From Asticcacaulis tiandongensis (lineage in GTDB: Bacteria > Pseudomonadota > Alphaproteobacteria > Caulobacterales > Caulobacteraceae), in assembly GCF_006475605.1 (NCBI RefSeq), contig NZ_SSBC01000010.1, positions 992,001-1,056,000 of the forward strand: a DNA stretch of 64,000 nt. The letters are read 5' to 3'. The notes under the pieces are model-generated. The model saw nothing but the letters and a program-made list of their open reading frames with translations, ran no database searches and was not told the DNA's origin. Below are positions 43,885-53,463 of the stretch, in pieces. The position numbers were made by a program, and so were the translations under genes. The number at the start of each line of letters is the position of its first letter. The stretch's first letter is position 1.

Positions 43885-44304
43885 CTATGCGCCCAGAATC
43901 CAGGCCTGAAATTCGATTTCAACCTCGGCACCATAGGCCAGACCGCTGACACCAAAGGCCGTGCGAACCGGCAGACGGGTTGGCTGGAAAAACGGTTTAT
44001 AGATACGATTGAACGCACCCCATTTGTCCATGTCCGTCAACATGACCGTCGCTTTGAAGACATTATCAAGACTGAGACTGTAGCGTTCGAGAATGGCCTG
44101 ACTGTTGTGCATGATCTGGCGCACCTGCCCGTCAAAGCCCTCGACCAGTTGCCCGTTATTATCCAGTCCGATCATCGCCGAAAGATAAAGCACAGGGCCA
44201 ACCTGAACGGCCTCAGAGAATGGCGATCGCGGATGCGGATGCATATAGAAAATGGCACCGTCTGCATGGACAGGTTTTACCGGAGTCTCAGTTGAACCAC
44301 TCAT
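43885..44304 (-). CDS. RidA/YjgF-family protein
   Basis: A 139-residue RidA-superfamily protein; classic RidA hydrolyses reactive enamine/imine intermediates from PLP enzymes. Seen: FSEAVQVGPVLYLSAMIGLD, QVRQIMHNSQAILERYSLSL, and RTAFGVSGLAYGAEVEIEFQ. The conserved Arg (RTAFG) is present. ATG 44304 with AAGGA upstream. It could belong to any RidA subgroup. Confidence 0.88.
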   Translation of the reverse strand: MSGSTETPVKPVHADGAIFYMHPHPRSPFSEAVQVGPVLYLSAMIGLDNNGQLVEGFDGQVRQIMHNSQAILERYSLSLDNVFKATVMLTDMDKWGAFNRIYKPFFQPTRLPVRTAFGVSGLAYGAEVEIEFQAWILGA

Positions 44305-44556
44305 GCTCTGTTCCTTTCCAAATGACACACTTAGCGTCAAGGCATAGCTCATTTTCACACCAAGACCATGCGTTTGCATAGGCGTTATATAAATTTGCAG
44401 TCATAATCCGCCCGCAAGTACTATAATCAGACGTTTTATCCCCCCTGAACAGGGGTAGGCGAGTTGTTGTTTTACCGGCATGATTTGCCTGAAACGCCTG
44501 CCTGAAACACGGGCAACAGCGGCACAGGACGTCACTCACACCAACGGTACCTATTA

Positions 44557-44919
44557 ATGAAAACCACGTTTAAAAAAGCCATCGTTTCTGGCATGGCCGT
44601 ACTTCTGACAAGTTCGGCCTTTGTGCCTGCTGTGGCGCAGGAACAAAGCACCGAAGAACAGCTCAAAAACATTTCGATCATGTGCGCCAGTATTTATCAG
44701 GTTCAGATTGAGACAGGCGCAACCACGACTGATGCCGCCACAAAACGCGACCAGATGAAAAAGGTCTATATGGCTCTGGCCAAGGTTTCCGAGACCGATG
44801 TAAATGCTCAGGTCACTGAGTACACGGCACCGCTTAAGGCCATCAAGGCCAGTGATGCCAAGAAATGGGACGAATATATCTGGCTGTGCGAAGAACTTTC
44901 GAAGCCCGCCGCAAGCTGA
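44557..44919 (+). CDS. Small exported protein, unrecognised
   Basis: A 120-residue protein with a signal peptide (cleavage after AVA, before QEQSTEEQ). The mature part is helical and hydrophilic, with two cysteines (IMCASIY near the start, LCEELS near the end) that could pair. No known domain. ATG 44557; upstream A+T-rich DNA. The 44305-44556 interval holds only a CCCCTG-AA-CAGGGG dyad at 44442-44455. Confidence 0.6.
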   Translation: MKTTFKKAIVSGMAVLLTSSAFVPAVAQEQSTEEQLKNISIMCASIYQVQIETGATTTDAATKRDQMKKVYMALAKVSETDVNAQVTEYTAPLKAIKASDAKKWDEYIWLCEELSKPAAS

Positions 44920-44981
44920 TTGAGACAGGTCGCCCCTTTTTCGGATGGGCGGCCGTCCCTCAGTAACCTTTAGGTTTAAGA

Positions 44982-45254
44982 CTAAGCGTCTGATTCCGGT
45001 GCCGCTACAGACTCGCTAACCAGTCGTACACGGTAAATACCCTTTATGCCTTCGAACGGCACGACCTTGCCCTTACGCACCACCTCGATGCGTCCGGCAT
45101 CCTCAAGCGACTGAATGGCGGCCCGCACCTGCGGCAACTGACGCCGCCAGTATTCGGCATTAATCGCCTTTGCGACTTGATTGGGGCCCAAAGTCTCATT
45201 ATTTTTCAGATTTGAAAGAAGATCGATAATCAGGTCTTCCACCGGGTTCGACAT
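44982..45254 (-). CDS. Winged-helix DUF3253-like protein
   Basis: A 90-residue protein with the pattern of DUF3253: helix, GPNQVAKAINAEYWRRQLPQ, VRAAIQSLEDAGRIEVVRKG and IYRVRLV at the end, giving a small winged-helix fold. Such proteins may bind DNA, but the role is unknown. ATG 45254, 32 bases from the divergent PaaI-like gene. Confidence 0.75.
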   Translation of the reverse strand: MSNPVEDLIIDLLSNLKNNETLGPNQVAKAINAEYWRRQLPQVRAAIQSLEDAGRIEVVRKGKVVPFEGIKGIYRVRLVSESVAAPESDA

Positions 45255-45286
45255 GTTCGGGCCTTTGTAGCGTTAAGGAGTATCCC

Positions 45287-45733
45287 ATGGCCGATCAACC
45301 CGCCCCCATTCAGGTCGAAGACGGCGATTTCAAGGGATGGTACCTTTCGCCGTTTCACGATGACTATGTCAACCTCATTGGGCCTTTTTATTATCAGCCT
45401 GATGAAAATGGCCAGATGCGCGTAGCCCTGAAGGTTGAACAGCGCCACCTGAATGGTGGCGGCATCATGCACGGCGGGTGCCTGCTGTCCCTCGCCGATA
45501 CGGCCTTGTTTATCATCGCCATGGATGAAAATAAGACCTCAGGCGGCGTCACCATGCAACTGGATGCTCAGTTCGTCAGCCCCGCCAATCTGGGAGATAT
45601 CATCATCGCTTCCGGCGAGGTCGTCAGATCAGGCAAATCCACGATCTTTGTGCGCGGTCAGATTACAACCAATGACACGCCGGTCATGGCCTTTTCCGGC
45701 ATTATCAAACGCTCCAGCCGGTCAGGTGCTTAA
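45287..45733 (+). CDS. PaaI-family thioesterase (hotdog fold)
   Basis: A 148-residue hotdog protein of the acyl-CoA thioesterase PaaI group. The signature GGGIMHGGCLLSLADTALFI contains the conserved HGG and the acidic residue; VTMQLDAQFVSPANLGDIII and IFVRGQITTNDTPVMAFSGI follow. The acyl substrate is unknown. ATG 45287 with AAGGAG upstream. Its stop overlaps the convergent transporter gene by four bases. Confidence 0.85.
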   Translation: MADQPAPIQVEDGDFKGWYLSPFHDDYVNLIGPFYYQPDENGQMRVALKVEQRHLNGGGIMHGGCLLSLADTALFIIAMDENKTSGGVTMQLDAQFVSPANLGDIIIASGEVVRSGKSTIFVRGQITTNDTPVMAFSGIIKRSSRSGA

Positions 45734-47007
45734 AACAGTCCTGTCGGCATAGCCCCCACTATACTGGCCGACAAACAGGTGGCCAGAAAACCGGCAAACA
45801 GCGCCTTCCACACCATACCCATAACCTCTTCGCGGCGTTCAGGGATCAGTATACCAAGCCCTGTTACTGTGATGCCTACCGAACCGATATTAGCGAAACC
45901 GCAGATGGCATAGGTCAGGATCATGCGCGAGCGTTCACTCAGGGCCTCAACCGGCATATTGCCCAATGTGATAAAGGCCATGAATTCGGTCACGGTCAGT
46001 TTGGTCCCAAGGACATAGCCTGCGGTCTGCGCTTCACGCCAGTCAATGCCGATCAGCCAGGCCAGTGGCGCAAAAATTACGCTCAGGATACGCTCAAGCG
46101 TGATGGGCGCACCGGCCACATCCGGCAACAGACCCAGGAACCCGTTCAGAAGAGCCACCAGCGCTACAAACACGATCAGAATCGCTGAAATATTCAGCAC
46201 CACCATCAACCCGTCCGCCGTACCTTTGGAGATCGCGTCGATACTGCCGTCATATTTCAGGGTGGAATTATAATCGATGGAAGCCAGCGCTTCGTCTTTC
46301 TGCTGCGGCACCATGATGCGCGACAAGACTATGCCTGCGGGGGCCGAGATGATCGAGGCCGCCAGCACGTGTCCGGCGGCATTAGGCAAGGTGTCGCGCA
46401 GGATCAGCGCATAGGCGACCATGGTTGACCCGGCGACCGTCGCCAGCCCTACCGTCATCAGCAAAAACAACTCAGAGCGCGTCAGCTTGTCGAGATAACC
46501 GCGTATGACAATCGGGCTTTCGATCATGCCTAAAAACAGATTACAGGCAACCGCCAGCGCCGAAGCCCCGCCCAGTCCCATGGTCTTCTCAAAGACGAAA
46601 CCAAACCCGCGGATAACCCATTTCAGCACATTCCAGTGCCACAACAGGGCCGACAGTGCCGAAATCACCAGTATCAGCGGCAGAACCTGAAAGGCGAAAA
46701 CAAACAGTGCCCCCTGATTTTCCACCACATAGGGCTGTGGTCCGCCTGCCAGATAGCCGAAAATGAACTGTGTGCCGCTTAAGGTAGCGGCATTGAGGGC
46801 ATCGACCGCCCCGTTTATGTTCTCAAGCAAGGCTTTGGATTGCGGAAAGGCAAAGAAAATAAGCACCAGAACAATCTGAGCAGCTATGCCACCGAGTACC
46901 AGCCGCCAGGGAAACTGCCGACGGCTTTCCGACAAGGCCCAACAGACGGCAATAATCACCCCAATGCCTAAGAGACTTTGTGCATTCAACCAACCGTAGG
47001 ACAGCAT
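45730..47007 (-). CDS. Concentrative nucleoside transporter (NupC/CNT family)
   Basis: A 425-residue polytopic membrane protein that takes up nucleosides with H+ or Na+. Seen: GAQFIFGYLAGG-type segment (TLSGTQFIFGYLAGGPQPYV), QVLPLILVISALSALLWH, MGLGGASALAVACNLFLGM, ESPIVIRGYLDKLTRSELFL and GFANIGSVGITVTGLGILIP. ATG 47007 is preferred over a longer in-frame start at 47097 because the added residues are unlike the family. Confidence 0.92.
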   Translation of the reverse strand: MLSYGWLNAQSLLGIGVIIAVCWALSESRRQFPWRLVLGGIAAQIVLVLIFFAFPQSKALLENINGAVDALNAATLSGTQFIFGYLAGGPQPYVVENQGALFVFAFQVLPLILVISALSALLWHWNVLKWVIRGFGFVFEKTMGLGGASALAVACNLFLGMIESPIVIRGYLDKLTRSELFLLMTVGLATVAGSTMVAYALILRDTLPNAAGHVLAASIISAPAGIVLSRIMVPQQKDEALASIDYNSTLKYDGSIDAISKGTADGLMVVLNISAILIVFVALVALLNGFLGLLPDVAGAPITLERILSVIFAPLAWLIGIDWREAQTAGYVLGTKLTVTEFMAFITLGNMPVEALSERSRMILTYAICGFANIGSVGITVTGLGILIPERREEVMGMVWKALFAGFLATCLSASIVGAMPTGLF

Positions 47008-47158
47008 TTCCAAGTTCCCCTGAGGCCTCTTCTGTTTTTCCGTGCCCTGAGCATTAATCCTTTCACATGACATAAACACGACAATTACAGATGACAAATC
47101 ATGTGCGTGACCTGTAGTCTATGTAAAATTATGCCGCCCCAAAATCTGAGGACAAGAC

Positions 47159-47860
47159 GTGAGCGCTCCTTCCCCCGGCAATGACGCCACTACCCGCCAC
47201 CTTCTGGTGGTGGATGATGATGACCGCATCCGCAATCTGCTTAAGGAGTTTCTGAGCCGTCAGGGCTTCCGTGTTACCGTGGCGGCCCATGCCGATGCGG
47301 CGCGACGCATGTTGCAACTGCTCGATTTTGACCTGCTGATTCTCGATGTGATGATGCCCGGCGAAGACGGGTTTTCCCTGTCAAAGTGGGTGCGTTCCAA
47401 TTCCAATGTGCCGATCCTCATACTGACGGCACGTGGTTTGCCCGATGACCGGATCATGGGCCTGAGTATCGGGGCAGATGATTATCTGTCAAAACCCTTT
47501 GAACCGCAGGAACTTCTGCTGCGTATCGAGGCAATTTTGCGCCGTACCGGCGTTAAGCCTGCCCTGCCCAAGTCAATCAATATGGGCAATTTCAGCTTTG
47601 ATCTGGAACGCGCCGAACTGACCAAAAGCGGGTCGCTGGTGCGCCTGACTGAGGCGGAGGCGCAACTGCTGAAATATCTGGCCGAACGCGCCAATGTGCC
47701 GGTGGATCGTCTTGATCTGGCCAAGGACAGTGTGGATACCACCGGCCGCGCCGTTGACGTTCAGGTCACGCGTCTGCGGCGCAAGATCGAGCAGGATCCC
47801 AAAAACCCGCGTTACCTTCAGACTGTGCGCGGCAAAGGTTACATGCTGGCGCCAGATTAA
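47159..47860 (+). CDS. OmpR-family response regulator
   Basis: A 233-residue regulator: receiver domain (about 14-125) with phospho-acceptor Asp63 in LILDVMMPGEDG, the conserved Lys in YLSKPFEPQEL, and a C-terminal winged helix (SLVRLTEAEAQLLKYLAERA, VDVQVTRLRRKIEQDPKNPR, GKGYML). GTG 47159 with GAGGAC upstream. The kinase gene follows six bases after the stop codon. The pair resembles OmpR/EnvZ or the alphaproteobacterial PetR/PetS type. Confidence 0.93.
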   Translation: MSAPSPGNDATTRHLLVVDDDDRIRNLLKEFLSRQGFRVTVAAHADAARRMLQLLDFDLLILDVMMPGEDGFSLSKWVRSNSNVPILILTARGLPDDRIMGLSIGADDYLSKPFEPQELLLRIEAILRRTGVKPALPKSINMGNFSFDLERAELTKSGSLVRLTEAEAQLLKYLAERANVPVDRLDLAKDSVDTTGRAVDVQVTRLRRKIEQDPKNPRYLQTVRGKGYMLAPD

Positions 47861-47866
47861 TCGGCA

Positions 47867-49225
47867 ATGCGCGCGTATTTTCGCCTTTTTAAACAAGCCA
47901 TTAAACGCCGCTTTCCCCGCACCTTATGGGGACGGTCGCTGCTGATTATCGTCCTGCCGATCACTCTGATGCAGTTTGCGGTGACATGGGCCTTTTTCGA
48001 TTTGCACTGGCAAACCGTAACCGCCCGCCTGTCCGAAGGGCTTGTCGGCGACATAAGCTGGGCGGTCGATGCCTATAAGGGCGAACCGACCCCTGAAAAC
48101 ATGGCTCAGATTGCCGCTGCTGCGCAAAAGTCCATGCAATTATCTATTGTCTATCAGCCGGATCGGGCACTGCCTGACAGCCGCCGCCGTAATCCGTGGA
48201 CGGCGCTTGACCGGTCTTTGAAAGGCGCGCTTGAAGCACAGCTTGATGATCCCTTCTGGTATGAAACCACACGTTATCAAGGGGCTGTGGACATTCGTGT
48301 CGCCGTTGATGGCGGTGTCATGCGGGTCATTGCTCCCCGTGAACGGGCCTTTGCCACACGGGCCCATATCTTTATTTTGTGGATGGGCGGCGCGACGCTT
48401 TTGCTAACGACCATTGCCATATTGTTCATCCGTAATCAGGTGCGGGCCATTGAGCGCCTCTCTAACGCTGCCGAAAAATTCGGGCGTGGTGATGATGATC
48501 CTGACTTCAAGCCCTATGGGGCCTCTGAGGTGCGGGCGGCGGCGCAGAACTTCATCAAGATGAAAGAGCGCATACAACGCCATATAGATCAACGCACTAC
48601 GCTTCTGGCGTCGGTCAGTCACGACCTAAGAACACCCCTGACACGCCTAAAGCTCGAACTGGCCATGGCCCCGCAGGATGAGGCCACGACCCGCATGAAA
48701 CAGGACGTGTCCGAAATGGCCTATATGATCGATGAGTATCTGGCCTTTGCCCGTGGCGAGATGCAGGAAAGCCCGCAACCTGTTTTCGTTAATCAGTTAA
48801 TTCAGTCGGTTATCGACGGGGCGAAGCGCGCCGGACACCAGCCGGAATTTATCCCCCTGCCTGAGGACGTAACCCTTCCCCTGCGGGAGATGGCCCTGTC
48901 ACGTGCCCTGTCGAATCTGGTGTTAAACGGGTTCCATTATGCCAAAAACGTGCAGGTTTCGGTCGCCATAGAGCATAAGTCCAATGGCAAGCAGTCGCTG
49001 CACATCTATGTCGATGACGACGGCCCCGGAATCGCCCCTGAAAAGCGTGAAGACGCCATGACGCCGTTTTCGCGCCTTGATGATTCGCGCAATCAGAACA
49101 AAAAGGGTGTGGGTCTGGGGCTGGCGATTGCGCGTGACACGGTACGCGGCCACGGCGGTGAGTTACGGCTTGATCAAAGCCCGCAAGGTGGATTACGTGC
49201 CGATATCGGTATCCCCATCACATAA
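47867..49225 (+). CDS. Sensor histidine kinase (EnvZ-like)
   Basis: A 452-residue kinase with two transmembrane helices (about 24-45 and 168-188) around a periplasmic sensor, a HAMP segment, the H-box LLASVSHDLRTPLTRLKLEL with His252, the N-box and G-boxes (ALSNLVLNGFHYAK, VDDDGPGIAPEKREDAMTPF, KKGVGLGLAIARDTVRGHGG). ATG 47867. Forms an operon with the upstream regulator. Confidence 0.94.
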   Translation: MRAYFRLFKQAIKRRFPRTLWGRSLLIIVLPITLMQFAVTWAFFDLHWQTVTARLSEGLVGDISWAVDAYKGEPTPENMAQIAAAAQKSMQLSIVYQPDRALPDSRRRNPWTALDRSLKGALEAQLDDPFWYETTRYQGAVDIRVAVDGGVMRVIAPRERAFATRAHIFILWMGGATLLLTTIAILFIRNQVRAIERLSNAAEKFGRGDDDPDFKPYGASEVRAAAQNFIKMKERIQRHIDQRTTLLASVSHDLRTPLTRLKLELAMAPQDEATTRMKQDVSEMAYMIDEYLAFARGEMQESPQPVFVNQLIQSVIDGAKRAGHQPEFIPLPEDVTLPLREMALSRALSNLVLNGFHYAKNVQVSVAIEHKSNGKQSLHIYVDDDGPGIAPEKREDAMTPFSRLDDSRNQNKKGVGLGLAIARDTVRGHGGELRLDQSPQGGLRADIGIPIT

Positions 49226-49276
49226 ATGCCGAAATGCAGCTATAAGCGACCCCACACCCTCAAACCAGACCGAGCC

Positions 49277-49945
49277 ATGATCCGTTCTCTTACCGCCTTA
49301 ACGCTTGCTGCCGCCACCCTGTTGGGGAGTTGCGCGACCACGCCTGCGCCGACGCCGGTTGTGCCGGTGGTTACCCCTTCATCCCTGTCGCCGCAGCCGG
49401 TTTTGTTGTTTGATGTCAACAAGAACGGCCGCAGGCTTTATACGCTGAACGATGAGTTCCCCTATTGCGATAAGGCAACCGGCAAGGTCGTCGTGGTGCC
49501 CAAATGGTTCCGCACTGATTTTGCCTCTGTGCCGTGGTTTGCTCAGTTCGCCGTCAGTTCAGACGGCCCAACCATCCGTGCCGCTATTATCCATGACTGG
49601 CTCTATGCCATAGGTGAGCCCGGCAAGCGCAAGGATGCCGACGATATCTTCTATCGCGCCATGCGCAAATGGAATGTCAGTGAGGTCGAGGCCCAGATCG
49701 CCTATCAGGCGGTACGCAATGGCGGTGAACGCGGCTATGGTTTGCCGTCCGATTGGGTGTTCGTCAATCCGTCCCAGCCTGACAAGCGCATCCCTGCCCC
49801 CTTTGCCAAGCCAAAGACCGGTGTGGTGATGGTCATACCGCAATGCAAGGGCTTTGAGGCAATGGTCGCCAAGGGCTGGAAGGCCTATGGGCCGAAACCC
49901 GTTGCCGCTACTCCGGTTCAGAAAAAGTCACGGTTTGGCTTTTAG
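49277..49945 (+). CDS. DUF1353 lipoprotein
   Basis: A 222-residue lipoprotein with lipobox LLGSC (Cys19), a Pro/Val-rich linker, and the DUF1353 domain: VVVPKWFRTDFASVPWF, TIRAAIIHDWLYAIGEPGKR and ADDIFYRAMRKWNVS. DUF1353 proteins are often phage-encoded and their function is not known; this one is chromosomal and exported. ATG 49277; the in-frame ATG at 49226 starts directly after the kinase stop but adds residues that do not fit a signal peptide. It probably belongs to the two-component operon. Confidence 0.8.
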   Translation: MIRSLTALTLAAATLLGSCATTPAPTPVVPVVTPSSLSPQPVLLFDVNKNGRRLYTLNDEFPYCDKATGKVVVVPKWFRTDFASVPWFAQFAVSSDGPTIRAAIIHDWLYAIGEPGKRKDADDIFYRAMRKWNVSEVEAQIAYQAVRNGGERGYGLPSDWVFVNPSQPDKRIPAPFAKPKTGVVMVIPQCKGFEAMVAKGWKAYGPKPVAATPVQKKSRFGF

Positions 49946-50060
49946 CAGGGCCTCAGGCCCTGCACCCGTCACACCCGAGGTGCGTGGCATCATCCGTTCC
50001 TATCGCAATGGAAAGGGTATTCTGGCTCGGCTCATAGGGGTGCAGGGCCTAAGGCCGTGC
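49945..50060. repeat. Two near-identical palindromes between convergent genes
   Basis: GCAGGGCCT-C-AGGCCCTGC (49945-49963) and GCAGGGCCT-A-AGGCCGTGC (50042-50060). One sits at each stop codon; the pair likely ends both transcripts or forms a small repeat-flanked cassette. Confidence 0.65.
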
Positions 50061-50758
50061 TAGATACGGCCTGTAAGGAATGTCCAGAACAGCTTGAAGC
50101 GCTGCCCCAGAGGCCCGCGCCGGTGGCCGGTCCAGCGGTCGGTGGCTAAAGCTGCCGGAAGGGCCAGAGGCAAAAGCTTGGGCGACAAGGTTTTAAGGGC
50201 CCGACGGGCTTCGCGGTACAGGTGCCTGTATTCGGTGTCACCCGCTTCATCGACGTTCAGCAAACCCTGCGCCCGCATCAAAGCCAGCGCGTAAAAACGT
50301 ACCGGCGCCGTCAGGGCCGTCGTATCCGTATGAGGTGATATCAGCGTGGCCGCCTGCCGGATCAGTGACACATCGGCAGCATCGACCAGTTCAAGCGCCT
50401 GTTTGAGGCTCAGACGCCCTTCTTCGAGCAGCAGGCGATAGGCATCAATCGCTTCGCGGAACCGTTCGGCCTCAAGGCCATGCTGCCGGATCAGGGCTTC
50501 AAGCGCCACACTTAAGGGGTGATAGCGCACCTTGCGGCCTTCGGCGATTTCGTCAATCGCCTCATACCACCAGGTATAACGGATATCCCCCAGAAGGGGC
50601 TCCGATACCTTTTGCGGCACCTCACGCAACAGTTCAAGGAAGGCTGCCACCGCCAGAGCCTGCGCCCTGAGTGCCTCATCATCGATGAAGGCATAGCTCA
50701 GGCGCAGGATATCATCACGCGGCTCGGTTTCGATGTCTATGTCCGTTGGAGAGGACAT
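50060..50758 (-). CDS. Squalene/phytoene synthase-like protein
   Basis: A 232-residue all-helical protein of the squalene/phytoene synthase superfamily. The stretch FLELLREVPQKVSEPLLGDI followed by RYTWWYEAIDEIAEGRK corresponds to the family's first helices; the Asp-rich motifs are weak, so prenyl-diphosphate condensation is not assured. A gene of this type is common after secDF in alphaproteobacteria. ATG 50758 overlaps the secDF stop by one base (TGATG). Role unknown. Confidence 0.75.
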   Translation of the reverse strand: MSSPTDIDIETEPRDDILRLSYAFIDDEALRAQALAVAAFLELLREVPQKVSEPLLGDIRYTWWYEAIDEIAEGRKVRYHPLSVALEALIRQHGLEAERFREAIDAYRLLLEEGRLSLKQALELVDAADVSLIRQAATLISPHTDTTALTAPVRFYALALMRAQGLLNVDEAGDTEYRHLYREARRALKTLSPKLLPLALPAALATDRWTGHRRGPLGQRFKLFWTFLTGRI

Positions 50759-53355
50759 CAGGGACGCGGTACGTTTTTGGGCTTATGCCCCCCAAGATCG
50801 ACCACCTCAACCTGACCGGGGTTACGGTTGACGCCCCACAGCAGGATGATCGGTGCCGCGACATAGATCGACGAATAGGTACCGATAATCACACCAAAGA
50901 TCAGCGCCACGGCGAAGACGAACAGCACATCGCCCCCCAGTACCGCCAGCCCCAGAAGTGCACCCACCGTCGTGATACCGGTCATGATGGTACGCGACAG
51001 GGTTTCGTTAAGCGACAGATCGACAATATCGCGCAGAGGCATTTTTTTATACTTACGCAGGTTTTCGCGCACGCGGTCGAACACAACGATGGTGTCGTTC
51101 ATCGAATAACCGATAATCGTCAGGATGGAGGCCACCGCCGTCAGCGTAAATTCAAGATTGAACAGGGCAAACAGACCAAAGGTCAGCAGCACATCGTGCA
51201 ACAGGCCAATAGCCGTGGCCACACCAAACTGCCATTCAAAGCGGAACCAGATATAGACCATCATCAGCAAGATAGCGCAGGCCAGAGCCAGAACCCCGCC
51301 GGTCATCAGTTCGCCCGATACCTTTGGCCCCACCACTTCGGTGCGGGTAAATTCAGCGCCCGAAATCTGCTCGGCGACATGGGACTTGATATTGTCAACG
51401 GCTGCTGCCGGATTGCCTTCGGGGGTTCCGAAGCGGATCGAGGCTTCGTTACCGGCGCTGCCCACGGCCTGAACCTGAATGTCGTGCAGATCAAGCGCTT
51501 CGAGTGTCGAACGTACCTGTCCCAGATCAATCTGGCCCGAGGTGGTGCGCATTTCAAGCACGGTACCGCCCTTGAAATCGACACCACAGTTCAGCCCTCC
51601 GCACGGCGGCGTAAAGGGATAGACCGTAAAGAAGACCGAAGCGACACAAAGCACTGCGGAAACCGCACCGGCTGCCTTGGCATATTTGACGAACTGGAAG
51701 TTCGTGACTTGCGGCATAAGGCGAATAAGCGGCCAGGCTTTTTTCTCGGTCGGATGTTCAACCGGAACGGTTTTCGGACGCTTGGTGCGATACCACCAGG
51801 CCAGAAGCACCTGCGTGATGAACACGGCCGTGAATACCGAGGTCAGAACCCCGATGGACAATGTCCAGGCGAAGCCCCGTACCGGCCCTGCGCCGAAGAA
51901 GAACATGATAATCGCCGCACCGAGCGTGGTCAGGTTGGCATCGATGATGGTTTCCAAAGCGCGGCTGAAACCCGCATCCAGCGACCCGATAACATTACGC
52001 CCCGAACGGATTTCATCGCGGACACGTTCATAGATCAGAACATTGGCGTCAACCGCCATGGCCAGAGTCAGAATAAGACCCGCGATACCGGGTAAGGTCA
52101 GGGTCGCCTGCGTCAGCGACATGGCCGCAATCAACAGGATCAGGTTCACAAGGATAGCGACAATCGAAATGCCACCAAACAGGAAGCCATAGGCCAGTAC
52201 CATGAATACCAGCACGGACAGGAAGGCCACGACCGTCGAAATCTGCCCCTTGGCCACCGAATCGGCCCCCAGTTCAGCCCCGACGGTACGTTGTTGTTCG
52301 ACATTCAGCGGCGCAGGCAGAGCACCAGCCTTGAGGACATTCACCAGTTCGGAGGCTTCCTGATAGGTGAAGTTACCCGTAATCTGACCCTGACCACCGG
52401 TAATCGCGGTGCGGATATTCGGGGCGGACACCACCTGACCATCGAGGATAATGGCGAACGGCTTACCGATATTGGCGGCGGTCGCGTCGCCAAACTTGCG
52501 CGCGCCCTGAGAATTGAAGCTGAAGGAGATAGCCGGTTTCTGGAATTCGTCAGTCGAAACCGAGGCATTGGTCAGGTCATCACCCGATACAATAATACGT
52601 TTTTTAACGGCGACCACAGATGAGAGGTTAGGGTCCATGCTCGGCAGAAGTTCCGTGCCGGGCGGGATACGACGAGCCTCAATGTCCGCAGGCGTTACAG
52701 TTACATCGACCATCTGGAAGGTCAGCTTGGCAGTCGTGCCGATAACGCGCTTAAGCTGTTCGGGGTCGCTTTCGCCGGGGGCCTGCACCACGATACGGTT
52801 CGTGCCCTGACGCATGATGGTCGGTTCTTTGGTCCCCAGATTATCGATACGCTTGCGCACCACCAGAATGGAGGCGTCAACCGCCGCCGCCGCTTCGAAG
52901 TTGCGGCCTTCGCGGGTAAAGGTCAGGCGCAGGGTCTGGTCAGGGCCTTTGGTAATATTGACGTCACGCACAGACTGGTTCTGCGGCAAGGGCATGGACA
53001 GATTGGCCAGCGCCTTTTGGGCGGCATCTACCTGAGCGGCATCGGAGATGCGTACCGAAACCGTGTCACCGCTTATGCTCGGGCCGGAAAAGGCAATCCG
53101 GTTATCCCGCAGACGGGCGCGGACATCTTCGGTCAGGTTCTGGGTCTTTTCCCGTGCCAGCGCATCGGTATCAACCTCAAGCAGCAACTCGGAACCGCCC
53201 TGAAGGTCAAGCCCGAGATTAAGCGTGTTCGGTGCCACAAAGCCCTTAAGGTTATCCCTGACGTTTTGGGGCAGGAAATTTGGCAGCGACAAATAGATGC
53301 CGGCCAGGGTGACAAAAGCCACCATAATAATTTTCCAGCGGGAAAGTTCCATCAT
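50758..53355 (-). CDS. secDF: SecDF, fused protein-export subunits
   Basis: Proton-driven accessory of the SecYEG translocase. One 865-residue polypeptide joins SecD (about 1-530) and SecF (about 535-865). The SecD half shows NLGLDLQGGSELLLEVD, a large periplasmic P1 domain, and GIAGLILTLAMAVDANVLIY; the SecF half shows LNCGVDFKGGTVLEMRT, GYSMNDTIVVFDRVRENLRK and MTGITTVGALLGLAVLGGDV. No stop separates the halves. ATG 53355. The two-protein form is the rule in many bacteria and the fused form occurs in several alphaproteobacteria and Bacillus. Confidence 0.95.
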   Translation of the reverse strand: MMELSRWKIIMVAFVTLAGIYLSLPNFLPQNVRDNLKGFVAPNTLNLGLDLQGGSELLLEVDTDALAREKTQNLTEDVRARLRDNRIAFSGPSISGDTVSVRISDAAQVDAAQKALANLSMPLPQNQSVRDVNITKGPDQTLRLTFTREGRNFEAAAAVDASILVVRKRIDNLGTKEPTIMRQGTNRIVVQAPGESDPEQLKRVIGTTAKLTFQMVDVTVTPADIEARRIPPGTELLPSMDPNLSSVVAVKKRIIVSGDDLTNASVSTDEFQKPAISFSFNSQGARKFGDATAANIGKPFAIILDGQVVSAPNIRTAITGGQGQITGNFTYQEASELVNVLKAGALPAPLNVEQQRTVGAELGADSVAKGQISTVVAFLSVLVFMVLAYGFLFGGISIVAILVNLILLIAAMSLTQATLTLPGIAGLILTLAMAVDANVLIYERVRDEIRSGRNVIGSLDAGFSRALETIIDANLTTLGAAIIMFFFGAGPVRGFAWTLSIGVLTSVFTAVFITQVLLAWWYRTKRPKTVPVEHPTEKKAWPLIRLMPQVTNFQFVKYAKAAGAVSAVLCVASVFFTVYPFTPPCGGLNCGVDFKGGTVLEMRTTSGQIDLGQVRSTLEALDLHDIQVQAVGSAGNEASIRFGTPEGNPAAAVDNIKSHVAEQISGAEFTRTEVVGPKVSGELMTGGVLALACAILLMMVYIWFRFEWQFGVATAIGLLHDVLLTFGLFALFNLEFTLTAVASILTIIGYSMNDTIVVFDRVRENLRKYKKMPLRDIVDLSLNETLSRTIMTGITTVGALLGLAVLGGDVLFVFAVALIFGVIIGTYSSIYVAAPIILLWGVNRNPGQVEVVDLGGHKPKNVPRP

Positions 53356-53463
53356 CAGCGTGTGCCCTTAAAGGCTTGACCCTGTCGCAATGACAGCGAC
53401 ACAGGTGAACATAAAACAAGGTCTGCCCTTTCGGACAGACCCACATAACGGTAGCGGTTCAGA

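Noticed and set aside
50746-52095. 449-codon plus-strand open frame opposite secDF
   Set aside because: Antisense shadow of secDF; composition (His, Gln, Arg rich) is typical of shadow frames.
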